From CALCNS01 sp964425745 (lineage in GTDB: Bacteria > Bacillota > JAAYKD01): 64,000 nt of DNA. The number at the start of each line of letters is the position of its first letter. Within the stretch, counting starts at the first letter, position 1. Positions 1-7,961 of the stretch are shown piece after piece. Position numbers and translations under genes: made by a program. The notes under the pieces are model-generated. The model was not told the origin of the DNA, ran no database searches, and was given only the letters and a program-made list of their open reading frames with translations. The stretch lies in assembly GCA_964425745.1 (NCBI GenBank), contig CAYRNW010000004.1:75151-139150 (forward strand), written 5' to 3'.

Positions 1-1444
1 CTACAGCCCCGCAAACCGGACAAGGCTGTCCTACACTCAACTGTTTGGCCAATAAGCCGGCTTGGGCCCGATAAAAACGGCTTCTCAGATCTTGAACAAG
101 ATCGACTTGGTGTTGGTGCTCTTGCTCAGCCTGTAGCACTTCGGATTGTTGACGTTTCAGATTTTGTTCGTTCAGCACATAGGTTTGCCATTGCCTGTGA
201 AGGCTTTTCCAGCGTTCGCTTTCTTGTTGAGCTTGTTCTACTAGAGCTTTGGCTGCTTCAACGGCTCCCTCTTTTCCATCGACCTCAGCCAGAGTTTTAC
301 GAAGCTGCTCGATTTCTTGAACCAAGTGCTGAATTTCATCTTGTTTTCCTCGGTGCCTCGTCTGAGCGATGGCGCTTTCCTTTTCTAGAGTGGACATCTC
401 TTGTTCCAAGTTCGATAATGTCTGAAACTTTGGCAACATCTGACGGAGCACAACCAACTCTTGCAACAATCTTTCGATGCTACTCTCCGAAGCTTTGGCT
501 TCTTTTTGCCTGATTAGCGCCTGTTCAACCGCAGTTTTCAAGGTTTGCTCTTTGGCTTGTTCGATTTGGAGCTGTTGTTGCAACTTCTGCTGTGCTTGTG
601 CTTCTTGTAACTGCCGTTCCAAGCGGTTCAGTTCTTCGGTGAGTACGTTCTTCTGCTCCTGTAACCCCGCAATTTGCTTGGCATCTAAGGCATTGCCTTG
701 CTTTAACAAGTCACACAAACGCAGCCAATTTTGAGCATTGGCCTCTTGCTGCCACTGCTTGAGTGATTCGCTCCGAAGGGAATCTTCTTCAGTGAGAGGT
801 TTTGTGTCTGCCTGGAGGGCTTCTTGGAGGATTGCTCGTTTCAGATCTCCATGCTGCTTATTCAATTCATCGGCAGCCCGTTTGAGATCATCTTGCAATT
901 TTAGGCAATATTGGGTATGAAATAGCCTTCGGAAAATCTCGCTGCGGTTACCGGTATCGGCTAAAAGTAATCTTAGAAAATCCCCTTGTGCAATCATCAC
1001 AATTTGAGAAAACTGATCGTGATTGATGCCTAAAATATCTTCCACCGCTTGGGTGACCAATTTACGATTGCTCTGGGTATGACCATCGGGATACACCAAA
1101 TACGCATCGGCTTCCGCTTTGGTCTCCTTCTGACCTCGTTTGGAAGGACGCATATATTCTAAATTGCGATTCACCGTGTACACTTTTCCGGCGTATGAAA
1201 ATTCGAGCTCCACTTCGGTTTTAACATCGGGCGGAGCATAATCGCTGCGTAACATCTTGGAGTCGCGATTCACACCGCTGGCTTCTCCGAACAATGCATA
1301 GGCGATTGCATCGAAAATCATCGTCTTTCCTGCTCCGGTATCTCCGGCAATCAGAAATAAGCCACGATCTAGGGCGGCAAAATCAATTTCAACCCGTTGG
1401 GCATAGGGCCCGAACGCTTGCATAGTCAGCTTGATCGGTTTCAC
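1..1444 (-). CDS. sbcC: Exonuclease SbcC, ATPase subunit (N-terminal part, runs off the window)
   Basis: This is the Rad50-like ATPase of the SbcCD nuclease, which trims hairpins and blocked double-strand ends. The reading frame starts at a GTG whose GTGA overlaps the sbcD stop, with AGGAGGTG just upstream. Residues 34-41 are a Walker A (GDTGAGKT). A long Gln/Glu/Leu-rich coiled coil follows from about residue 190. The last codons before the window edge encode the zinc-hook motif CPVC at residues 475-478, so the second coil and the Walker B half lie outside the window. The 4-base overlap with sbcD indicates translational coupling. Assignment is firm; the 3' part cannot be seen. Confidence 0.96.
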   Translation of the reverse strand, partial: MKPIKLTMQAFGPYAQRVEIDFAALDRGLFLIAGDTGAGKTMIFDAIAYALFGEASGVNRDSKMLRSDYAPPDVKTEVELEFSYAGKVYTVNRNLEYMRPSKRGQKETKAEADAYLVYPDGHTQSNRKLVTQAVEDILGINHDQFSQIVMIAQGDFLRLLLADTGNRSEIFRRLFHTQYCLKLQDDLKRAADELNKQHGDLKRAILQEALQADTKPLTEEDSLRSESLKQWQQEANAQNWLRLCDLLKQGNALDAKQIAGLQEQKNVLTEELNRLERQLQEAQAQQKLQQQLQIEQAKEQTLKTAVEQALIRQKEAKASESSIERLLQELVVLRQMLPKFQTLSNLEQEMSTLEKESAIAQTRHRGKQDEIQHLVQEIEQLRKTLAEVDGKEGAVEAAKALVEQAQQESERWKSLHRQWQTYVLNEQNLKRQQSEVLQAEQEHQHQVDLVQDLRSRFYRAQAGLLAKQLSVGQPCPVCGAV

Positions 1445-2583
1445 ATCTTCACCTCCTCTTGAGCTTGCAGAAAGCGCCGCAAGATGGCATCGGAAGCCTC
1501 ACTCAACGGCCGCTGCTGTTGTTGCATATAGAAGCTCCGAAAAAGCTCGTAAGGAGATTCAAACTGAACCGGCTCCATGGCTCCTAGCTGATCTCTCATT
1601 TGTGTATCGTGCAAAAATTCTAGGCGCATCACATTGGGGTAGGTTCCTCGCAGCTTAGCCATGGCATCGATCACAGCAACATCGGTTAACGTCACTTGTA
1701 AATAATCTTCGCTTTGCTGACCGGCAACAAATTCCGGTGAAAGTACTTCCTCGAGAGAGCCTTGGATGCTACGCATGGCATGCTTGGGGTGCAGTGGCAG
1801 TAATTCGATTTCCACATCGCCTTTGCTCTTAATATGTACTAGGGGTACCGTTTTGGGTTGGTTCGCCTCTGAAAAAGAATAGGCTAAGGGGGAGCCACTG
1901 TAGCGAATGGTTTCGCGGCTGATTTTTTGAGGTTTATGTAAGTGACCCAATGCGACGTAATCAAAGGCGTTGAATACGCCGACATCGATTTGGTCCACAC
2001 CCCCTACCACAAGCGTTTCCGATTCGCTGCGTTCCGGTGTGGTCGAACCACCGGCCACAAACTGATGCGCCAGCAGAATATGGCGCGTGTTTTCTTTAAG
2101 AGGATGCTGTTCGAGTACTTTGGCAATGGCTGCCTGATAATCGTGCGGCTCGACTTCAGGGTAAAAGGGACGCACCTGCATCGGTTTTAAAAAGGGCATC
2201 AGGTGAATCTGTAGCTCCCCGTATTCATCTTCTACGGTAACCGTTTTCAATTGACCGTCGTAGAGTGGAGAAAGATGGATGTTCGAATCGGCCATAATCC
2301 GGCTGCCATAGGCGATACGTTCGGCGGCGTCGTGATTTCCACTCACGGCACAGCAGAGTAAATTGCGTTTGCGAATCTCGGTGAGGAAGGAGTCGAATAA
2401 TTCAACCGCTTCACCGCTGGGCTGCAACTTGTCGTAGATATCACCACTAATCAAGAGACCGTTGACCTCGTGCTGATCGGCCAATTGCAAAATCTGCTGT
2501 AAAATCAGCCGCTGATCTTCCAATAACGAAAATTCATGGATCCGCTTGCCGATGTGCAAATCGGATAGGTGCAGGAATTTCAT
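1441..2583 (-). CDS. sbcD: Exonuclease SbcD, Mre11-like nuclease subunit
   Basis: This is the metal-dependent nuclease partner of SbcC. The calcineurin-like phosphoesterase motifs are all present: DLHIGKR at residues 9-15, GDIYD, GNHD, an AHQF motif and GHLHKPQ. The start chosen gives MKFLHLSDLHIG, with GGGAGGAG about 9 bases upstream. A start 8 codons further out exists but has no ribosome site. The product is about 380 residues, normal for the family. It is the first gene of the sbcDC operon and its stop overlaps the sbcC start. Confidence 0.96.
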   Translation of the reverse strand: MKFLHLSDLHIGKRIHEFSLLEDQRLILQQILQLADQHEVNGLLISGDIYDKLQPSGEAVELFDSFLTEIRKRNLLCCAVSGNHDAAERIAYGSRIMADSNIHLSPLYDGQLKTVTVEDEYGELQIHLMPFLKPMQVRPFYPEVEPHDYQAAIAKVLEQHPLKENTRHILLAHQFVAGGSTTPERSESETLVVGGVDQIDVGVFNAFDYVALGHLHKPQKISRETIRYSGSPLAYSFSEANQPKTVPLVHIKSKGDVEIELLPLHPKHAMRSIQGSLEEVLSPEFVAGQQSEDYLQVTLTDVAVIDAMAKLRGTYPNVMRLEFLHDTQMRDQLGAMEPVQFESPYELFRSFYMQQQQRPLSEASDAILRRFLQAQEEVKM

Positions 2584-2660
2584 AAGGCGATGCTCCTCCC
2601 TTATCATGCAGAATTTATTCCTTTTTATTATACCATTTCGGTGAATGCTGTCAACGCAGT

Positions 2661-2697
2661 TAAAAACAGGCTGCCTCCGTAAAACGGAAGCAACCTG
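2661..2697 (-). terminator. Rho-independent terminator after the M32 carboxypeptidase gene
   Basis: On the minus strand a 14-bp stem (arms 2667-2680 and 2684-2697, G-U pairs included) with a 3-base loop is followed by a run of five T. It sits 40 bases after the stop of the carboxypeptidase gene and before sbcD. Confidence 0.85.
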
Positions 2698-2736
2698 TGA
2701 GGTTCATGTGCGAGCGCCGATTGAAAAAATCTTAGT

Positions 2737-4230
2737 TTAGAAATAAATCTCGGTGTATTTCTCTTTGAGGAAACGGACATAATGTTGTGGGTCAAACGAT
2801 GAACCGGTGGCTTGGACCATGAGTTCATCCGGCGTGAGTAAGCCGCCATGACGATGGATCTTGTCTTTTAACCAGGCATTGATTGTCTCCATGCGGTCAT
2901 TGGCGATTTCACGTTCTACATCGATCTCATTGCAGAGTGCGTAGTAGAATTGTGCTCCGTAAGCGGTGCCGAGAGCATAGGTTGGGAAGTAACCAAAGGA
3001 GCCATTGGCCCAATGGGTATCTTGTAATATGCCTTCGGTGTCGGTTTTAGGACGAACGCCTAAGTAGGACTCGATCTTATCGTTCCACATTTCCGGTAAT
3101 TTATTGATATCGTAATCACCCGACATGATTTCACGTTCCAATTCGTAACGAACCATGATATGGCTGGAATAAGTGAGTTCATCGGCATCCAAACGAATCA
3201 AGCCTGGTTTGCTGCGGTTTGCCATGCGGTAAAAAGAATCGGGGTCGAAGCCGGCCAATTGCACCGGGAAAATGGTTTGCAGTTTGTAGAAATGGCGTTG
3301 CCAGAACGCGCGGCTACGACCTACATAGTTCTCGTAGAAGCGTGATTGGCTCTCACCTATACCCATGCCTGCTCCACCAATATTCTTGCCTTCATGGGCA
3401 GGGTCGCCCTGCTGAGAGTGAATGGCATGACCCATCTCATGCATTCCCAGGAAGATGGAGGCAGGGAGGTAATTTTCCAGATAACGGGCAGTGACGCGAA
3501 CATCATTATAAGAAGCACCACTGGTAAAAGGATGAGCGGATTCGCTGATCATACCGCGCTTTAGATCATAACGAAGCGCTCCGGCTAAATATTCTAAGAA
3601 CTTGCGTTGGTCGGCTTTCGGGTAGTATTGATACAGGGCACTGTCGTCAATCTTTCGGCCTTCGGCATGTACTTTTTTGGTAAAAGGCACTAAATCACTG
3701 CGTAAGGTGCCAAAGAAATGGTCATACCGCTCAATGGTCATGCCTTCTTCGTAATCGTCTAAGAGGGTATTATACGGGTGATCCACAAAGCCACGATATT
3801 CGGCTGATTTTTTGTTGTGCTCAATGTTCTTCGCTAAATAGGGAGCAAACATGGCAAAATCATTTTTCTTTTTAGCTTCTTCCCAAACTCTTTGGGCTTT
3901 GGCGGTATCTTGCTGACGTGCAACCATTTCTTCTTTGGGTACTTTTTCGAATTTACGAATTGCTTTCAGAAATTTTCCGGCCGCTACTTTGTCGAGAGCG
4001 TCGATATCATCCATTTGGCTTACTTTTTCAAGCATTTCGAGGTTTTTGGGGTCACGTTGCATGCTCATATTATCGGTTGCTAAAATTCCCAACATCTTGT
4101 TGCGATAAGCAGCCGACATCGGCGGTGCAGCAGTAGAAGCATCCCAACTGATGTGGAACATTGCGAAGCGGAAGGCGGCCATGTGGTTTTGGTAGTCTTT
4201 AAACTGTTTGATCAACAAATCTTTGTCCAT
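2737..4230 (-). CDS. M32-family metallocarboxypeptidase (carboxypeptidase Taq type)
   Basis: This is a zinc carboxypeptidase that removes C-terminal residues from peptides in the cytoplasm. The HExxH zinc motif is visible as HEMGH inside LGMHEMGHAIHSQQGD near residue 265. The length of 497 residues is that of the M32 family, and no signal peptide is present. The ATG is preceded by AAAGGGGA at good spacing. It is separated from the M20 gene by 28 bases and has its own terminator, so these two peptidase genes probably form a short peptide-salvage operon. The family is firm; the in vivo substrate is not known. Confidence 0.93.
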   Translation of the reverse strand: MDKDLLIKQFKDYQNHMAAFRFAMFHISWDASTAAPPMSAAYRNKMLGILATDNMSMQRDPKNLEMLEKVSQMDDIDALDKVAAGKFLKAIRKFEKVPKEEMVARQQDTAKAQRVWEEAKKKNDFAMFAPYLAKNIEHNKKSAEYRGFVDHPYNTLLDDYEEGMTIERYDHFFGTLRSDLVPFTKKVHAEGRKIDDSALYQYYPKADQRKFLEYLAGALRYDLKRGMISESAHPFTSGASYNDVRVTARYLENYLPASIFLGMHEMGHAIHSQQGDPAHEGKNIGGAGMGIGESQSRFYENYVGRSRAFWQRHFYKLQTIFPVQLAGFDPDSFYRMANRSKPGLIRLDADELTYSSHIMVRYELEREIMSGDYDINKLPEMWNDKIESYLGVRPKTDTEGILQDTHWANGSFGYFPTYALGTAYGAQFYYALCNEIDVEREIANDRMETINAWLKDKIHRHGGLLTPDELMVQATGSSFDPQHYVRFLKEKYTEIYF

Positions 4231-4258
4231 GAGAGTTCCCCTTTCTTGGTCTGTGTTA

Positions 4259-5503
4259 TTATTTACCGGCGTAGTATTCGGCTACGCTGTAAGGATACGG
4301 TTTGAAGGCGATGGGTTGTTCGTGATTCAAGAAGGCCAGTGCAAAAGCAACCGTAGCGGCTGCCCCATGAATCATCGCTTTTTCGTCGATATCGAAAAAT
4401 TGGTTGTGAATCTCGGCACCGCTGCCGACTTCAGAATTGGTAATGCCCAATTTTCCGTAAAACGATGGAGCATAGTTGGCAAAGGCCGGGAAACTTTCGG
4501 AACCCATGGCAGGCTCGCCTTCGGTAATCCATTCGGCACCTAAGACTTCTGCTACGGCATTGCGCGCAATTTGAGTGGCAGTGGGGTCATTGATGGTGGG
4601 TCTGCCCACTTTAATGGTATATTCGATTTCACAGCGATATAATTTGGCAATGGTTTCGGTCATTTCATGCAAATACGCCACTAAGGGTTTGGCGGTTTTT
4701 TCGGTGTGGAAGAAACGAATGCTACCAGCAAATTCTGCCACATCGGGTATGACATTATGTACATGTCCCGATTGGATTTTAGCAATCGAGAAGGTGACCG
4801 GCTCAAAAGGATGGGTGAATTTCATGGGGGCTTTGTAGATTTCGTCTAATAAAGCCAGCATGCAATCAATAGGATTGATCGAAAGATCGGGGCGAGAACC
4901 GTGACCTCCACGACCGATGATTTTATAGCGCAAAGCAATGGCTCCGGCCATAACTCCGCCCGGACGAATACCGAGCATACCGGTAGGCATATCTTGGAAG
5001 ACATGCAAGGCCCAAGCACCGTCGAAGGTGATATGATGCTCTTCTAAATATTCCATAATAAAGCGGAGATTGCCACCACCTTCTTCACCACGTTCGAACA
5101 CCAGCATGACCTCGCCAGTAATTACTTCCTTGTTCTCAGAAAGGATCTTAGCGGCTCCCAAAAGCATTGCTGTATGTGAATCGTGCCCGCAAGCATGCAT
5201 TACACCCGGGTTTTCACTGACACAAACGCGAGGGCCTTTTAAATTGTTTTCCGGTTCTTGCACCGGCAAAGCATCGATATCGGCGCGAAGCACAACCCTC
5301 TTACCGGATTTTTGCCCTTTGATGAACCCCAGTACACCACCATTTTCAACTTCGATGGTAGGGATGTTTAGGGTTTTCAATTGTTCTAAAATATACGCAA
5401 CCGTTTGATCTTCTTTCCCGGTCAACTCCGGATGCCGATGAATATGGCGACGATGTTGCACCATATAATCGAAGGTGTCCTTCGCCTGTTGTAAAATATC
5501 CAC
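4259..5503 (-). CDS. M20-family amidohydrolase / peptidase
   Basis: This is a dinuclear zinc hydrolase of the M20 family, of the type that cleaves N-acyl amino acids or other amides. Motifs seen are HACGHDSH (metal ligand and fold signature), the catalytic Glu pair in ERGEEGGGN, and GHGSRPD in the dimerisation domain. Length is about 414 residues with no signal peptide. A GTG at 5503 has AAAGGAG about 8 bases upstream and is preferred. A second GTG three codons further upstream overlaps the ribosome site. It is likely co-transcribed with the downstream M32 carboxypeptidase. Exact substrate (hippurate-, N-acetyl- or indole-conjugate type) cannot be read from sequence. Confidence 0.9.
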   Translation of the reverse strand: MDILQQAKDTFDYMVQHRRHIHRHPELTGKEDQTVAYILEQLKTLNIPTIEVENGGVLGFIKGQKSGKRVVLRADIDALPVQEPENNLKGPRVCVSENPGVMHACGHDSHTAMLLGAAKILSENKEVITGEVMLVFERGEEGGGNLRFIMEYLEEHHITFDGAWALHVFQDMPTGMLGIRPGGVMAGAIALRYKIIGRGGHGSRPDLSINPIDCMLALLDEIYKAPMKFTHPFEPVTFSIAKIQSGHVHNVIPDVAEFAGSIRFFHTEKTAKPLVAYLHEMTETIAKLYRCEIEYTIKVGRPTINDPTATQIARNAVAEVLGAEWITEGEPAMGSESFPAFANYAPSFYGKLGITNSEVGSGAEIHNQFFDIDEKAMIHGAAATVAFALAFLNHEQPIAFKPYPYSVAEYYAGK

Positions 5504-5581
5504 GTGAGTCACTCCTTTACAATCTGTTCTCTATTTAATTAGAGATGACTCTTGGAAAATCCTTCGTGTATCTAAAAAGTC

Positions 5582-6163
5582 TTAAACCACGGGCGGGAGT
5601 ATTGCCTGCATATGGATGATATTGGCGGCTTCAAGATGAATCGTCGTCGGTGAATCCTCTGGGGATGAAAGCAGAACCAGCAGTTCATCGCGTTGTAGAT
5701 GCAGGGTCTCATCCTTTGTTTGCACAGATCCGGGCTGGGTGAAATAGAATGCGTCCAAGGTCAAATGTTGATTCCCGCCAATGGAGAAATCCTGTGGTTG
5801 AGCAAGGTGTGTCATAGTTCCGGGCACCCCGCGAAGCATGAGATTGAGATCTTGAGTTTGACCACGGCTGAGCGTTTGCCAATCCCCCGGAAACTCATGG
5901 ACTTGCAAGGGCTGCAAGACCAAAGAGATTTGCGTGTTATGAGTGAGCGTAAGCGGGGCATCTAAAGGGGTAAGAAAGCGATGGACTCCCGGCAAAGGCG
6001 TGAATAAAGACTCCGGCAATTCCACCTTAGCGGTGCTAATACGACATTGAAAATCACGCTTGCTATAATGAGCCTCTGGTGGCCAGATCAGCCATTCCGT
6101 GGTGGTGCCCCCACTCCATCCGCTTACCTTGGCCTCACTTCTTTTAATAATTTTTAGTTCCAT
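5582..6163 (-). CDS. HutD/Ves family cupin-like protein
   Basis: The protein matches the HutD/Ves family, small double-cupin proteins linked in other bacteria to histidine use or stress, with no proven enzymatic role. The signature near the N-terminus is visible: an SGWSGGTTTEW segment, FQCRISTA, then LPGVHRF. The length is 193 residues. The start chosen (MELKIIKR) follows GGAGGTCAT directly. An upstream ATG 19 codons away would translate repeat sequence and is rejected. It stands alone, with no hut genes near it, between the M20 gene and the repeat region, so its role here is open. Confidence 0.85.
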   Translation of the reverse strand: MELKIIKRSEAKVSGWSGGTTTEWLIWPPEAHYSKRDFQCRISTAKVELPESLFTPLPGVHRFLTPLDAPLTLTHNTQISLVLQPLQVHEFPGDWQTLSRGQTQDLNLMLRGVPGTMTHLAQPQDFSIGGNQHLTLDAFYFTQPGSVQTKDETLHLQRDELLVLLSSPEDSPTTIHLEAANIIHMQAILPPVV

Positions 6164-6189
6164 ATGACCTCCATTTTGATGTAATAGTT

Positions 6190-6290
6190 GGGGACGGTTC
6201 TCTCCCCCTTTTTCAACCACAGAGACAGTTCATTGAAACCACAAGGGGACGGTTCTGTAAAGAACTGTCCCTGTGGTTTCCCTTGTGTTT
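6190..6290. repeat. REP-like GGGACGGTTCT palindromic repeat
   Basis: Copies of the GGGACGGTTCT motif sit here in both orientations. An imperfect hairpin has arms 6235-6256 and 6261-6280 around a 4-base loop. The same motif makes the hairpin at 57073-57137. It lies in the intergenic space between the Pel operon end and the HutD gene and may act as a transcription stop. This and the direct repeat fill the whole gap between 6164 and 6552. Confidence 0.7.
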
Positions 6291-6410
6291 CAAGGAAGAG
6301 AACCTTCCCTAAAGCCAGTCCTTAAACTCAAGAAGACATTTGAGCAAAAGATTCCTGTAGGGCGGCTTCTGACCGAAGGTCGGCAGAGCCCGAGGGAACT
6401 TTTGCGAAAC
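6291..6410. repeat. 120-bp direct repeat, copy 1
   Basis: Bases 6291-6410 recur at 6433-6552 with one difference seen (offset 142), separated by 22 bases. The unit holds a small GACCGAAGGTC palindrome. No convincing gene lies in it. Confidence 0.9.
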
Positions 6411-6432
6411 TTACATAATTCTGGTAAAAAAC

Positions 6433-6552
6433 CAAGGGAGAGAACCTTCCCTAAAGCCAGTCCTTAAACTCAAGAAGACATTTGAGCAAAAGATTCCTGT
6501 AGGGCGGCTTCTGACCGAAGGTCGGCAGAGCCCGAGGGAACTTTTGCGAAAC
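6433..6552. repeat. 120-bp direct repeat, copy 2
   Basis: This is the second copy of the unit at 6291-6410. Its right end abuts the stop codon of the DUF4956 gene at 6553 exactly, so on the minus strand the two copies form the 3' untranslated region of the Pel/CotH operon. Confidence 0.9.
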
Positions 6553-7221
6553 CTATTGTGCAAAATCGCCGTGGTAGGAGATGAGTGAAACATTGAGGAC
6601 GTTTTCGATTTGAGCGATTCGGTCTGAGATTTGCAAATTTTGATCTTTCAGATACATCTCCAAGGTCATCTCGGTGGTATCCTTTTTGGTGATTTTGGAG
6701 CGGATGATGTAATTCATCTTTCCCAGTACTTCGTTAATTTCCGGCAATGCTTCGTTCTTGAAGCTGATTACCAATAAATACACCAGTTTTCGAGGTTTCA
6801 ACTTGGTCAGAAGCCAAAACGCCAATCCAACCATGAGGTTCCCGAAGAGCACCACCCAATAAATGCGAGCCCCCACGCCTATCCCGGCTGCGACCGCCCA
6901 GAACAAGAAGATAAGATCAATCGGGTCTTTGATCGCGGTACGGAACCGAACAATCGACAACGCACCGACCATACCAAGGGACAAGATGATGTTGGAAGAG
7001 ATGGTCGCTACAATCATGGCCGAAATAATGGTCATCATCGCCACCGACACATTGAAGTTATGGCTGTAGAGCACGCCTCTGTAACAGGTGCGGTAAATCA
7101 TATAGATAAACATCGCCACTGCCAAGGACATGGCCATAACAATGAGGACCCCTACCAAAGAGAGATCTGTGGCCGAACCACTCAAGAATGCATTTTTGAA
7201 AATGTCTTGAAATGTTGTCAT
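6553..7221 (-). CDS. DUF4956 family membrane protein
   Basis: This 222-residue protein fits the DUF4956 family. The N-terminal two thirds hold about four membrane segments (roughly residues 18-40, 58-80, 100-125 and 125-145), with the conserved stretch LSIVRFRTAIKDPIDLIFLFW between them. A soluble C-terminal ACT-like region follows. It is the last gene of the Pel/CotH operon. Its ATG overlaps the VTC stop (ATGA), and AGGAGAA lies upstream. VTC, CotH and DUF4956 genes are often neighbours in bacteria, which suggests a joint function at the membrane, but none has been defined that I know of. Confidence 0.88.
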   Translation of the reverse strand: MTTFQDIFKNAFLSGSATDLSLVGVLIVMAMSLAVAMFIYMIYRTCYRGVLYSHNFNVSVAMMTIISAMIVATISSNIILSLGMVGALSIVRFRTAIKDPIDLIFLFWAVAAGIGVGARIYWVVLFGNLMVGLAFWLLTKLKPRKLVYLLVISFKNEALPEINEVLGKMNYIIRSKITKKDTTEMTLEMYLKDQNLQISDRIAQIENVLNVSLISYHGDFAQ

Positions 7222-7961
7222 AATGCTGATTCTCCTAATGCATGATATTGCATTGCCGGATTGCGCTGAAATTGAGCGTTCCGACAATAGATGTACTTGG
7301 ATACTGCTTCACGGCGATGAACGGGAATTTGAACCGCTGCATGGATATAGGCGGGCAAATAATCATCGTATTTGACTTCCAAAACCAAGGTATTGGGTTC
7401 TAAAACATTGATCAAAGTCACATTTCGGTCAAAAATATTGGATGAATCGATTCCGGCTTGCAAATTCTGATCAAAGGTAATGCGGACATTCCCTTCCTCC
7501 ATAACATACACTTCACGAACATAATCGACAATCACTGCCGGGGCTAGCAATTTGGTTCGCATATCCCAAAACATATCTTTGGCCATGTCGGAATTCTTTT
7601 CTAGCAAAAACTCTAAATTCTCTTTACGGATTAACCAAAAAAACTCCTCTTTACTGAGCGTAATCGATTTCTTACTGATAAAGTCTCCAAATTTCTCTTT
7701 GCGCTCCAACTTGATGTTATCGTCACTCAAGTTATAAATGCGCACCCGATATTTTTGTCTGAACTGTACTCCGGAAAGTTTTTCGAAATAGGCGGTATGA
7801 TAGATATCGTCAAAATAAAGGCTGCGAATATGATACCCTTCCTCCCCGCTATTTTCATCGGGTTGCATCATGGTACTCAAGCGTGCTTTGAGGGCTGCAA
7901 ATTCCTGCTCGTGAATGATGTACTTGAACTCGTGGCGCAGGGTGTTATTGAGATATTTCAT
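7218..7961 (-). CDS. VTC-domain protein (polyphosphate polymerase-like)
   Basis: The VTC domain in yeast Vtc4 makes polyphosphate from ATP inside a basic tunnel. Expected features are here: RHEFKY at the start, the basic strand pair around QKYRVRIYN and LERKEKFG, and LVLEVKYDD near the end, which supplies the Glu and Lys ligands. The protein has 247 residues and no membrane segment. The start MKYLNN follows GGAGGGTGGGAGA and its ATG overlaps the stop of the CotH gene. Both neighbours are coupled by 4-base overlaps, so equal synthesis is likely. Whether it makes polyphosphate or transfers another phosphoryl group is not known. Confidence 0.88.
   Translation of the reverse strand: MKYLNNTLRHEFKYIIHEQEFAALKARLSTMMQPDENSGEEGYHIRSLYFDDIYHTAYFEKLSGVQFRQKYRVRIYNLSDDNIKLERKEKFGDFISKKSITLSKEEFFWLIRKENLEFLLEKNSDMAKDMFWDMRTKLLAPAVIVDYVREVYVMEEGNVRITFDQNLQAGIDSSNIFDRNVTLINVLEPNTLVLEVKYDDYLPAYIHAAVQIPVHRREAVSKYIYCRNAQFQRNPAMQYHALGESAL

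Noticed and set aside
1942..2190. Plus-strand reading frames inside sbcC, sbcD and the peptidase genes
   Set aside because: They lie antisense to well-conserved genes, lack ribosome sites and have no recognisable product.
6273..6467. Short reading frames in the repeat region on both strands
   Set aside because: They are made of the direct repeat and REP sequence and have no ribosome site.
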